This document shows positions 44,106-54,611 of a DNA stretch of 64,000 bases, piece by piece. The notes beneath the pieces were generated by a model. The model was given only the letters and a program-made list of their open reading frames with translations. It searched no databases and was not told the DNA's origin. Both the position numbers and the translations under genes were made by a program. The number at the start of each line of letters is the position of its first letter. The stretch's first letter is position 1. Source of the DNA: Hybos culiciformis (lineage: Eukaryota > Arthropoda > Insecta > Diptera > Hybotidae); contig OZ023273.1 of assembly GCA_964007475.1 (NCBI GenBank), forward strand, positions 80,888,598-80,952,597, written 5' to 3'.

Positions 44106-44530
44106 TTGGGGTTTATACGGGATGGTTTCGAAAATTAAAACTAAAATTATTTTTCAATGTGTTCGTAAAATTTGTGTAAAAGAAAATATTTTTCGGTTTA
44201 ATCTGGAATAAAAATCTTGATTAAATATTTCATTAATTTCTATCAAAAAAAGAAAAAAATATAAAAAAAAAATTAAATAAAAAGTCAAAAATGTACACAA
44301 AAAAAAATTTTTAATTTTCAAATAATAACTACAGAACTTTGAAAATTGAAATTTTCAAAAATACTTTAATATTAAATCTATGACATTTAATTGACAAATT
44401 TTTCTTTACTTTTTAGTCCGATTAAAAAAAAACATTTTTAATGTAGACGTCGAAGATTATTTCCTACAAAAATACATTCAAAAATAATTTTAGTTTTAAT
44501 CTTCGAAACCATCCAATATAAACACTAGGT
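44106..44530. mobile_element. MITE with about 50-bp terminal inverted repeats
   Basis: GGGATGGTTTCGAAAATTAA with AACTAAAATTATTTTTCAATG at 44118-44158 is inverted at about 44477-44515, and flanking GTTTATAC/GTTTATATT also pairs. The interior is AT-rich and non-coding. Target duplication unclear. Confidence 0.65.
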
Positions 44531-45470
44531 AAGTAGGTATGTTATTATTTAAAATTATAAATTATTGTTTATTTGTTTTTTGGGTATTGATTTATTTTTA
44601 TTTGTTTTTATTTGTTATTCCGTAAATCTTTATTCAATTCTTTTATTCTAAATTTGTAAGTTGTAGATTTATTATAATTACTAAAATTGTAGTTTTCTAC
44701 AATGTAATTTTTTTTAATTAATTTATAAATTATTTTTTATTTATTATTTATGTTCTATTTATATAATTAATTATTTAATTCAAAATACTTAATCATTATC
44801 CCAATTATTTAAAATTTTTCCTTAACATGCGGTATCAACTTCTTGAACACCACTATGTTATTTATTTTCTTCAGATAATTCGGCAGTTCATTGAAAAGTC
44901 TACGTTAATTTGCAATGATAAGGTGCAGTGAAAGTTTTAATCTAGAGAACCTCCTTACTAGGGTACAAGAACATTTTGGTTATAATTGGAATAAAGAGAA
45001 AAGGGCAAAATTTTCCCTTCGTGAACGTTTTTGATTTTTTTTTTTATAAATAATTAGAAAAAAATTCTTTTGCTGATGAAGCTGCTAAAATTTCGAATAT
45101 CGTCCCTCGTCAGACCAGTGTGCCACGGCACACCGGTTGCGTGATTACTGAATACAATAAATACACTTCCCACCTGTTCACAGTCCAGTTTTCGGAACAA
45201 ATTTCCAGTAGCATCTTTTGTCCAGTTTTCAGAAGTTATTATATTGTTGCTTTTATCTTTAAATACTTACTAGGACCTAATTAATAATTTTTTCAATTTT
45301 CCGAAATAGTCTGTGGACAATTATTTTAAATTGCATCTATATTTTCAATTAGAATAAAACACATAACCGTAAAGAGACTTTTGATATATTATGAATTAAA
45401 TTTGTAAATACATAATAGTTTAAGGATAGAATTTTTTTGTTTAAGTCATAACCTTTTTATTTTTAGATTT
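44531..45470. other. AT-rich interval, no gene
   Basis: No coding signal. A GTGCCACGGCACAC palindrome lies at 45120-45133. Confidence 0.4.
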
Positions 45471-45486
45471 AAATCATTCATTATTG

Positions 45487-45885
45487 TAATATTTTTCCCA
45501 ATATTCTGCATCAACATCTACAGTCATTCCTCCCACATCAATGTATTCTTCCCAATATTCTGCATCAGCATCTACAGCCATTCCTCCCACATCAATGTCA
45601 TCACCGCCAACAGCATTTAATGTATCGCCGGATATACAATTATCATCAATACCGGATACAGAATCATCAGAAACAATACCGGATATAAAATTATCAACAT
45701 TGACACAATCATCATCAGAAAAATCGTCAAGTCCTTCATTTTCGTCTACTGCATCCACTAGAAAGAAGAAAAATAAAGAAATAATAATGCGCTAATAATG
45801 GAACTTTTAAAAAAAAATACAGCAGTTCTTGAAAGAATGAATGAGATAGACTTTGAATTTTTGCAGTGCGAAAAAAAAGGCAGCA
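45487..45885 (+). pseudogene. Ser/Pro-rich protein tail, possibly a MADF/SANT-type protein
   Basis: The forward frame reads SQYSASTSTVIPPTSM twice in tandem (66-bp repeat), then DTESSETIPDIKLSTLTQSS and SSPSFSSTASTRKKKNKEII to a stop at 45795. A shifted frame continues MELLKKNTAVLERMNEIDFE. A Ser-rich linker, a KKK nuclear signal and an amphipathic end are usual for insect MADF/SANT-like proteins, but no diagnostic domain is present. A TTTTTAG acceptor lies at 45459-45465. Family unproven. Confidence 0.3.
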
Positions 45886-46373
45886 ATTGAGAAATATGCA
45901 GGCCCAGTTCAAGCTGATTCGGCACCCTGTGCTGATTTTGAAAATTGCGCCCATAAGCATAGTATAAGTCATTTTCACGTCACCATTGAGGTAGACTATA
46001 CTAACGGGCTTTTTTTAACGAGGTATCCCCAGTAGGTCTAGTAGTTAGTCCTCAAATAAATATACATACACTAGGTAGAAAAAGTCAGCGTACGGGCTCG
46101 TTTTCTTATTTTTTGTTCGACATGTTCCCAATTTTTGATGTCATTTAAAAGGACTATAAAAAAAAAATTTCATCAAAATTTAAATTTTGATAAATATCAA
46201 TTTTTGGAAAAGTCTGCGTACAGCCGGTTTTAATGCCGCGTCTCAGAAATTAACTAGTAATGTCATTTGAAAGGCAATTGAATGAAGATAATTTTGCGCC
46301 ATATAATTTAATCCCTACGATAACTGAAAGGGTCAAAAATTGTCTTTGAAAGTCATAGAAATAGCTTAGAACC
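45886..46373. other. flank of the endogenous retrovirus, no gene
   Basis: AAAAAGTCAGCGTACGGGCT at 46079 and AAAAGTCTGCGTACAGCC at 46209 are similar and could be Tc1/mariner-type end repeats. No transposase was found. Confidence 0.35.
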
Positions 46374-46426
46374 TGTTATGAATTAAATTAAGATTTGTTT
46401 GAATTGAGGATAACAAATTTCTAGCA

Positions 46427-46441
46427 CCACGTTGGGCGCCA
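46427..46441 (-). repeat. primer-site copy inside the 3' LTR
   Basis: TGGCGCCCAACGTGG, identical to the working primer site at 61939-61953, lies 53 bases inside the LTR end and follows a second copy of the LTR terminus (AATTTAATTCATAACA). The same arrangement occurs in the 5' LTR at 62009-62023. Confidence 0.85.
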
Positions 46442-47699
46442 TTTGTTATGAATTAAATTATGGTTGAAAAACGGGGGTGTGTGTATAAGCACAAAAATTC
46501 TGAGTTCAAGATGAACTCTGAGAAATTTATCATAAAATTTTGATAAAAATAAAAAAGAGGAAGTGGTGAAAGTAGAGGCAAAAGAAGGTGCTCTACTTTC
46601 AAAATTTTAAGCTGGTGCCGAGTCCACTGTCTAGGACATCCTGTTCTCAGGCCGGGTCTAAGCTCGTCGTTGGGTGGGTACGCGACAGTGAACACCAGAG
46701 GGTTCATAACAACATTTATAGGATGTCTTTTAAGTAAAAAAAAAGGAAGATTTTAATAAAAAGGATATTCTAAGAAACCCCAACCAAACCTAATAGAAAG
46801 AGCTTAACCTAAATGACTAGGGAGTCATTCTTCAGCTCATGGCCACGGCCATCTATAGCTGGACCTTACATCTGCATTTCTTCCACCTAATCAAGGACCT
46901 GTAGGGAATTTTTAGCAATAAAACATTTTGATTAAATTACATACAAAAATTTATTAATGATTTAATTTTCTTAAACTAAACCTACTACGGCTTAAAATAT
47001 TATAATTTGTTAAAATACAATTTTGCTTCCATGATCATAATGTTTTCTTTTTAATTTTTCTTTACAATCAATTACAGGTTTTAATTTCAAATTTTACAAA
47101 TAGTGTTTTGTTTTGTATTACAAATTTTGGTTCATATTAATGACCTTTATTGCATAATAAAAAGTTTCTTTATAGATTTAATAATAATATTATATATCAT
47201 TATTTGAAAATTATGATTTATATTGTTAAAATTATTGATATTATATCATAATATTGATATATATATATAAACAATTGGTACTAATAAAAATATTTTTTTT
47301 GTTAAAGATGCCTACGTTATGAGGTCTTATTTGTGGTTGACAATATTTGTCATTGGTGGCTTCACCTCGAATTATGTAATTTGGGTGGAGTTGGTCTTAG
47401 TTTATTGGTAGTACCATCTAATAAAATTTGTAGCTTTTTTATTTATGATCAAAGTTGATATGCTTTTTTATTTATGATAAAAATTGATATGAAATGAAAA
47501 TAGAAAAGTTATATTAATTAAATTATTAAAATATAAAATAAAAATTCTACTTATATATTAAACCTAGCCTACATCTACGTAAATACAAGCCATAGTTTTA
47601 TGTTTGTTTATAAATATCTTTTTTATTTTATTTTAAATATATTATCATAGAATGTAATTTAAAAAAAATTCCGCCAAGAAAATCTATACATGATCATTT

Positions 47700-48667
47700 A
47701 CTCCTAGAAGTATGCAAAGTTGTAAAAGATTGTGTGTGGAAGTAGAGCGGATCCCATTTTGGATTTTTTTCTTCTGTCAAAATATTTCAAGTTTAATTTC
47801 GTGGTCAGTTTGTTGTTTTTGTTTTTTTTGATTACGGGTACTTTTTTTTTTGAATAGTAAAAGGTGTAAATAAAAGGTAAAAATTTTGATAGGAGTGATA
47901 ACAAAAAATTATAATAAAGGTAAGTTTTTTATTTTTTTATTTTTTTATTTTTATTTATATATATTTTTTTTTTTTTTTATTTATTTCAAAAGAAGTTTGT
48001 TTCAAAAGTTTTTTGTTTTGAAACAAAAAAAATTTTTATTGTGGAACATCCGGTCTAACTCATGGTTCATGATCAGGGTGACCAGTTTTATAAAATAAAG
48101 TAATAAAAAAAATTTTTTTTTTCTTTTAGAATGGCTCAATATTGTTGGAGGTGTGGTAGAGAAGGCCACAGATGGAGGAGCTGCCGTGCAGCTGTAGTGG
48201 ACGACTTAGCAAAGATGAGTCGTTGCTACGGCTGCTATCGAGTACCACACTCAGGGGAGTGTGCGTATTATTATGTAAGTAAAATTTGAATTTTTTCTTT
48301 TTTCTTTTTATAAATTTTCTTTTTTTTTTATATCTGTTTTATATTTTTAGGATGGTGAAGGGGTATGTTGCAGGTGTGGGTCCTGGGAACACGCGCTGGA
48401 CCAGTGTACCCACTGTTTTGTGTGTAATATGGCACATGAAGCAGTTGTTCATGCTGGTCCAGAGTGTTGTCGATGCCGGCGGTTTGGGCATCTAGTGCAC
48501 CGGTGTGACTATTGCTTGTCATGTGGGCAGTTGGGGTATTGCTCATGCAATGGCCGGGACTCCGGATTAAGTGGCGATGAGGAGTGGGGTAAGTTATTTG
48601 TTTATTTATTTATTTTTTTATTTATTTTTTTTTATTAATAAAAATTTCTTTTTCAGATTATTCATAA
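47700..48667 (+). CDS. antisense spliced LTR gene: 130-residue multi-zinc-knuckle protein
   Basis: Coding exons are 48131-48274, 48351-48588 and 48657-48667, i.e. 144+238+11 = 393 nt, 130 codons plus stop, in phase. Every intron starts GTAAGT and ends TAG or CAG. A non-coding exon ending at 47919 (GTAAGT donor) with acceptor at 48129 probably lies upstream. The protein has three canonical knuckles, CWRCGREGHRWRSC, CCRCGSWEHALDQC and CCRCRRFGHLVHRC, a fourth with one residue less (CYGCYRVPHSGEC), more Cys pairs, and an acidic end. AATAAA follows at 48765. It resembles CNBP or a gag nucleocapsid; nucleic-acid binding is inferred. It runs antisense to the retrovirus, within its LTR. Confidence 0.75.
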
Positions 48668-48764
48668 TTTAGCATTAGTTTACATTAGTTTCTGTATTCT
48701 TATTTTTTATTATTTTTAAGTTTATTTTTAAAATTAAAAATTATTTTTTTGTTTATATTTTAGT

Positions 48765-48770
48765 AATAAA
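48765..48770 (+). terminator. polyadenylation signal of the antisense gene
   Basis: AATAAA, 98 bases after the stop codon and still within the inferred LTR. Given the AT-rich context, chance is possible. Confidence 0.4.
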
Positions 48771-48834
48771 TTGTTTTAAAAGAAAAATTTGTTTTATTAG
48801 TTAGGGATTATTTTTCAGGTTAACTAACGTAACA

Positions 48835-48848
48835 TCACCTTTTTTGTG
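48835..48848 (-). promoter_or_regulatory. candidate polypurine tract of the retrovirus
   Basis: On the element strand CACAAAAAAGGTGA stands directly before TGTTACG. A rival tract, GGAAAAAAAAGGGGGTAAAG, lies at 52147-52168, but no TG-start LTR follows it. Confidence 0.5.
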
Positions 48849-49233
48849 ATCTTTTTTTTTTTTTTTTTGTTTTGGCGAGCCGTGGTGAAAATTTTATGAA
48901 ATCACGGCGTAGTTATATTTTTTTTTTTTGACAGGTGAGTGCTAATATGAATACAAGTCAAAATTCTATTTGCAAGAGTTAAATAAATATTTAACTTAAC
49001 TTTTAAAAAAAAATGTTTAAAAGGTGAAAAGATTCAAACATGCTACTTTGTAAAGAAAATTAAAGAGGTTCAAAATATTCATTCACTTTTAAGTTAGAAA
49101 AATTTATTATATGGTTTATTGGAGTAGTCCTATATTTTCACGTTGTGTTTTCTCTGAGTAATATTAGCTATCAATTTTGAGTGGTTTCATTAAGTGCCCT
49201 CCACTTGAAATTCTGTTTTCTATTTCTGTTTTC

Positions 49234-49267
<34 letters not shown>

Positions 49268-50795
49268 TTTTATTTTACAGAAAATAAACGGCCGTGAAAA
49301 ATGCGACAAAAATTGTACGAAAAACACCTTTACCAGAAAATCACAAAACTATATTTGAATTTGATTTTTGTGTAGAAACTGTAATTTAACAAAAAAAATA
49401 AAAAATTCTGAGAAATAATTGAAATTAATTAAAATTTGTTTAGGAAATTAAAGAAATTCAAAATTTCACGTCACCAGCCCTGGAGAGTGGTATTTTAGCT
49501 TTATTTCTGCGTTTGAGATTATTTATTATCTTTTTCCTTTACTTCAGAATCTAAGCAAATGTGTTCAAGTTTTTTTAAAGGCTAGTTTGGGCCAAAAAAA
49601 ACTCAAAATTTAAAAGATCTGCCTTACCTACCCTAGAGCCAGTTATATACTCTCTAACATATTAAGAATAATATTTGTTAATTGAATCGATGAGATTCTA
49701 ACAGCTAAAAAGGAAGATCTTTTGTGCTAAAATATATGAGATTTCTTGCAATTCATATGTAGATTTAAATAAGTTTTTTTTTTCTTGAACGATTTTATTA
49801 CAAAAAAAAATTATACGCGACAATTCTATATTAAATTAGTACAATTGAAAAGTTGTTTCTATATCAGATATTTTTACAACTTTTACAAAAGGTAAAACAA
49901 ATGTTTTTTTTTTTTTTGTTTTGTTTTTTTTTTCTTTTTCTTTCTTTTTTTTTTTTTGTGCATTTATGCATTTGTATAAAAAAAAATTTATTTTTTTTTT
50001 GTTAATTAAAAAATTTTTTTTCTTTGAGGTTGTGTCATAAGATGGTATTTGTTTTTTTTTTGTTGGTATCTCTTAGGTGGGAGTGGTCGTTGCATAAAAT
50101 TCATTAACCATTTTTTTTTTTTTTTTCATATGCATAAATGAAATATGTTTTTTTTTTTCATATGCATAAATGAAGTATGATGAAAAAAAAGAAAAGTGAT
50201 ATAGAAAAATTGTCATGGTAATAAGAATATTTACAATTTTATGTTGTTAAATTTTTAGATTTTTGAAAAGACAATTTGTTTTTTTTTTGAAAAGAAATTT
50301 TTGAATTTGTTTTCCGCCACATATATATGTATACGTAAATGCGGAGTTTTTTAACCAATCTTGTACAAACGTAAATTTTGGTATGATTTATTAAATTTCT
50401 TTATTTTGGTCTTAGTTTACTGAGGTTTTGACTTCAAAGTGAAGTAAAGAAAGATTATTGAACAAATTTTAAAATTTTTAGCAATTAATTGTCCAGATAT
50501 TTTTTTTTTGAAAGAGTAAAATTTTTATTTATTTTTTTTTTTTTTTTGAAATAACATTCCTACTAGAAGATTTGCTTTTTTTTCTTAGGTCAATGGCTGT
50601 TTTGTTGTGGATGGTCAGTTATTTTTATGCTTTTAGGTAAAAAAAATTTTTTTGAAATGACTGAAATTTGGTATTGTCTTTTATTTTTTTTTGTATTTTT
50701 ATTTTATTTTACGTTGAAGATTGATTTCTATTTTTCCTTTTTGAGGGGGGTTGTCTTTAAAGAGGGAAATAAAAATTTTATTTTTTTACTTTTTC
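48849..50795 (-). other. AT-rich non-coding 3' region of the retrovirus
   Basis: Long T and TTTTTC runs and a repeated TTCATATGCATAAATGAARTATG at 50127-50177. No conserved frame is visible on either strand. Confidence 0.5.
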
Positions 50796-51044
50796 CTACC
50801 TATTGGCTTGTATTTTACGTAGGCTAAGTTTGGTTAGTACTGGAAATTGAAAATTAGGGAAATTGAAGTGCAGAAGATGTCTAGTGACATCTTCTGACCG
50901 ATCGGCTGGAGCTTCATTGGTCTGTTGTACTTCGAAGCCTATCCCAACCGGGTACCGCGCGTTTTGGTTGGGATAAGGAACGACCAATGAGTCCGTCCAC
51001 TTATGACTGTGTTCCTCTGTCACCATCAATGGACACAAGATCAT
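50796..51044 (-). other. GC-richer block with nested RNA stems
   Basis: CAGAAGATGTC (50871-50881) and GACATCTTCTG (50886-50896) make a perfect 11-bp hairpin with a four-base loop. Next, CATTGGTC (50915-50922) pairs with GACCAATG (50982-50989) around an inner stem TATCCCAACC (50940-50949) with GGTTGGGATA (50966-50975). The same block is open on the reverse strand for 82 codons, with no known family. It may be a cis-acting RNA element. Confidence 0.6.
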
Positions 51045-51631
51045 GATTGCTCAGTGATCCTGAATTCATCGATAGTGGCAGGGGAACCAGTCATAATACC
51101 ACAACGTAGTATGGGTACTCCCGTAGGAGAAAAAAAAACAAGGGCATATTTGTTTATTTACCTTTTTTATTTATGATAAAAATTGATATGAAATTGTTTT
51201 TGAAAATGCACCTCTTTTATATGATTAATTTTATTGCGTTTCCAACAACAATTTCATATGACAAAAAAAAAAAGGTAAAAAAAATTGCTTTTTTGTTTTT
51301 TTTTTTTTTTTTGTGAAATTTTATTTATTGTTAACTAATCAAAATTTTCTTTTTAGAATTATTGATTTTAATTATGTTTTACGTTAATATGTTTTTTTTT
51401 TTTTTGTTTACACTGTTACAAATTGCAATTACATTACAATTTTAAACTTCACGGTAACAAATTAGGTTCAATTACACGCATAGAAGGTGGTGAATTGAAT
51501 CTAAAAAAACAGTGAAATTAAGTTAGTAATTTAGGATAGTTGATAGAGAAGATAGTTGGGGCTCGAAGCCGCCTTGAGATTAGAAGTCTCATGCTCTTAC
51601 CAGTTTTATTTTTTTATTTTTTTTTTTTATT
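51045..51631 (-). other. non-coding stretch after the accessory ORF
   Basis: AT-rich with poly-T runs. 51550-51600 resembles the leader next to the primer site (both have CTC-GA-AG and TCTCAT.CTCTTACCA / CTCATAGTCTTACCA motifs). No gene. Confidence 0.4.
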
Positions 51632-52117
51632 TTACTTGATTTCTATTTTCTCAGTGGTACTAGGGAATATTCTTACGACATTTGTTTCCAAGTTAATCAT
51701 TTTTACTGCCCCCGTTTTTCTACACGTGACGGTTGCTTTATTTTTTTTGATTTTCACATGAATTGTTGATATGGGTCCTTGCACTTTGAATCTTTTTTCT
51801 GATTTTTTTGGAGTTTTAATAATTTCTATTCCTTCAAAAAGTGCTTGAAGAGTCGGAGGAGTGTTGAACCCAACTTCTTCCGGTACTCTCGGAATTTTTC
51901 TAGGAATTAATTCCTGAAGTTCTAGGGGCTCTTCCATGATAGGAATTTGTGGCTCCCTTTCTCTTTTTCTTTTATAGAATTTTTCTATATTTATAGGCTT
52001 AGGGCCTTGGTCCTCTGTGTACCACTTGAGATCAGGTTCGCTGTAATCTGGATCATGGTACTGGTATGCTTCTAACATTTCTTGGCAGTCTTGAATTGTT
52101 ACTGGTTTATTTTCCAT
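51632..52117 (-). CDS. accessory ORF of the retrovirus, unknown function
   Basis: An intact 161-residue frame starting MENKPVTIQDCQEMLEAYQY. The ATG follows TATTTTCAG directly, a good splice acceptor, so a spliced subgenomic RNA is plausible. A basic cluster KFYKRKREREP (about residues 47-57) and PRKIPRVP could be nuclear signals, and the last third is KSEKRFKVQGPISTIHVKIK with KNKATVTCRKTG, possibly beta-rich. I recognise no family. Position after env recalls small regulatory genes of complex retroviruses; that is analogy only. Confidence 0.6.
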   Translation of the reverse strand: MENKPVTIQDCQEMLEAYQYHDPDYSEPDLKWYTEDQGPKPINIEKFYKRKREREPQIPIMEEPLELQELIPRKIPRVPEEVGFNTPPTLQALFEGIEIIKTPKKSEKRFKVQGPISTIHVKIKKNKATVTCRKTGAVKMINLETNVVRIFPSTTEKIEIK

Positions 52118-52270
52118 CTGAAAATATTGGAATATTTATTTAATGAATCCCTTTACCCCCTTTTTTTTCCAAAGAAAAAATATTTTTTTAGTGAAAGGAT
52201 AGTTTTGAAGAAAAAAAATATAAGATTTGCAGAGAAATAGTATAGACATAGAAGAGATTAATAAAAAAAT

Positions 52271-52301
<31 letters not shown>

Positions 52302-52305
<4 letters not shown>

Positions 52306-54611
52306 TAATTTTTTTGTAAATTTTTTTGTATTGTTAATTTTTTTACTTGTGTATATCTACATAAGGAATTATCTATTTCATTTTGTATAATTAAGATTTC
52401 ATTTTCTAAGTGGTAGTTACTGCCATTTTTTGTTGGTATTTTATATTTTTTTATTGTATTAGTTTCGTCTTTTTTTCCTATGAATTCTAGTACAATATTG
52501 TGGTTTTCGTGAGTAGAGTCAGAAGTTTGTTGGTTTTTTTCCTTGTTATTAGAAGGAGATGATAATTTATTTTTAATTGTATCCCAGTTCAGGATAATTA
52601 ATTTATAAAATAGATAGGTAATTATTAATAGCAAGTTTGCTATATTAAATCCTATATTGGTATTGTGAACGGCTATTAGGTGGGGCTTAAAATGTAATGA
52701 TAAATCTGCAAATTCGGAGGTCTTTTTAGTGAGGGATTGGACTAGGTTTTGGTATGTGAAATTATCTTGAAGTAAAGTGAAATTAACTTTACTGCTATTA
52801 TATAGTAGCATGTCCAGTGAGTAATTTTGAAAACTGTATACATTAGGTATATCCTGGACATGATATTGGGTCAAAATTTGCTCTATCTTAATTACTTTTT
52901 CTTTTCTGCAGAGGTGAATTGGAATTTTTTTTATTCCTTCTGTGGTTAGAATTAAGCATTGGTTTAAGGTTTCTAATGTTACATTGGTATTTCCCTGGGT
53001 TGAAATACATTTCTGTATTGTTCCTATTTTATTTACATATGCTATTTTATTACTCTGTGTCTTAAAATGTTTGTTTGTGTTATTGAAGTTAACTGTTAAG
53101 AATTTAAAATCTTGTTTGTAGCACTGTTTACACAAAAAGAGTGAATGTTCTAGTGACTGGCATCCTGAATTTATTTGTAAGGATGGTAAGATTAGGGTGG
53201 GAAGTTTCCTCCAGTGTACCTCAGTGGGAGTTGTAAAGATAAAAAAGGGAGTTAACTCATGATATATTAGAGTTGGGTGAGGGTTAAAATTATGGGCTAT
53301 TAAGTCTGTCCAGGACACTATTTTTTTATTGAGAAATTTATAAATTTCATCGCATTCCTGTGTGGCGATACATTTCCCTACCCATTGATGAAATTATAGG
53401 GATTATCTTAATGAATTAAATAGTTCTAGAGATCTTGCTTGGGTGTGAGATATTGTGTTTCTAACATGGTTTTTTTGTTCTAATTTCCAGGTTTTTATGT
53501 TTGTTATTAAGTTTATTGTTTGTATAGTGTGTTGTGTTGTTAAAATTTTTTCATTTAGGTATTTTTCTAATTTTTCTTGTTGGAAATTGAGTTCACTTAA
53601 AATTTTTTCTGTTTTCTGAAAAATCTCGTTTTCTTGTTTAATCTGGTCTTCTACTAACGAGCTAATATACTGAATCTCTTGTTTTGAATTTTCTAATTCA
53701 TTTTTAAATAAATTTAGGTCTATATTACAGCTTTTGTAATTAAATCCCCATTTACCTAATAATGAAAAGGATGTTTCCCCTGTTTCCCTTTTTTCTCTTT
53801 GAGGAAGTTTTTTAAGTTTTTTATACAATTCTAGAAGGCCCGATAACCCGACTTCGCATAGAGTAGTTTCGCAATCTTTGAATTTTTCTTTAAATTCTAT
53901 TGAATTTATAAGGCCTATTAAAGGTAAGTTTTCAAAATTTTCTATTATTTTAATTTTTCCGGTTTGTATCTCTATTCTAGGTTCTTCACAAAACCATTCT
54001 AGTTGCAAGTTTTCTATATGTCTTGGTTGAAGAGCCCACCCTCTTAATTCAGGGTATATTGAGCCTAACATTTTTATATTAATTTTTTCGTTAGGGGTGA
54101 GTGTTCTCTCAATTCCTTTAAACAGGAAGTTTGTTTCAGAAACTGGTACTAAGCTTAGAGGGCTTATTTTATTATTGTTTATCGCTATACCAGAAACATT
54201 TGGGGTTAAGATTGGAGGGACTAGAATGCCGTCTTCACAATCATGAATTAGTTCAATATTTTTCAATGATTTTCCAAAAATTGGGTATACTGGACTATAA
54301 TTTAGGAGTTTTGTAGTATATATTTCTATTTTTTCTTCGTATAATGGGTAAATATTAAGTTCAGTTCTGTCATAAACTGGTCTGTATAAGTCTTGTATTA
54401 CCACTACACTAGGGTGAATTTTTTGTATTAAGATCATTATTACTAATACTTGTTTAAGTAGGCAGTAACTACGTACTTGACAGATTATCATTAGTAAGAA
54501 TAAAGTGAGAAATATTGCCAGGATAGTTCCTGTTAAATATAAAAAAACTGTTATTGGCTGCGTCAACCAGGACATAGATATCCCGATGCAGCTTAAAAGG
54601 TCCTTACACAT
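52302..54611 (-). pseudogene. env glycoprotein of the retrovirus, two in-frame stops
   Basis: The first frame (54611-53403, 402 residues) has a hydrophobic segment at about residues 16-45 (signal or anchor), then an ectodomain with a furin-type site REKR at about residues 275-278 and a following long coiled region with many Gln/Glu. The second part (53393-52302) continues the same frame after two TAA codons (53405-53403 and 53396-53394), has N-glycosylation sites such as NVT, NYS, NSS and NFT, and a C-terminal membrane anchor IANLLLIITYLFYKLIIL with a polar tail of about 100 residues. Overall order SU, cleavage site, TM. Entry function is inferred; the stops suggest it is broken or needs readthrough. 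Confidence 0.7.

Larger units (their letters stand above)
46374..48834 (-). repeat. 3' LTR of the Osvaldo-like retrovirus
   Basis: The integration-distal end is certain: sequence from 46374 matches that from 61956, where it abuts the primer site. The other end is inferred. In element orientation TGTTACGTTAG starts at 48834, giving TGTTA...TAACA inverted ends, and the preceding bases CACAAAAAAGGTGA (48848-48835) would be the polypurine tract, like AAGGGTGA before the LTR at 21249. Length would be 2461 bp. It contains a forward-strand spliced gene and a second primer-site copy. Confidence 0.7.

Noticed and set aside
45474..45758. Asp-rich reverse-strand frame DDIDVGGMAVDADAEYW
   Set aside because: It is the complement of the Ser/Pro-rich forward exon; the forward frame has the acceptor site and a nuclear-signal tail.
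46079..46227. Tc1/mariner element with AAAAGTCWGCGTAC ends
   Set aside because: The two motifs are direct, not inverted, and no transposase or TA duplication was found.
52147..52168. Purine tract GGAAAAAAAAGGGGGTAAAG as the start of the 3' LTR
   Set aside because: No TG-start with ends matching TAACA follows, and it would place the accessory ORF in an LTR of 5.8 kb. Kept as a rival, since the 5' LTR is not fully in the window.
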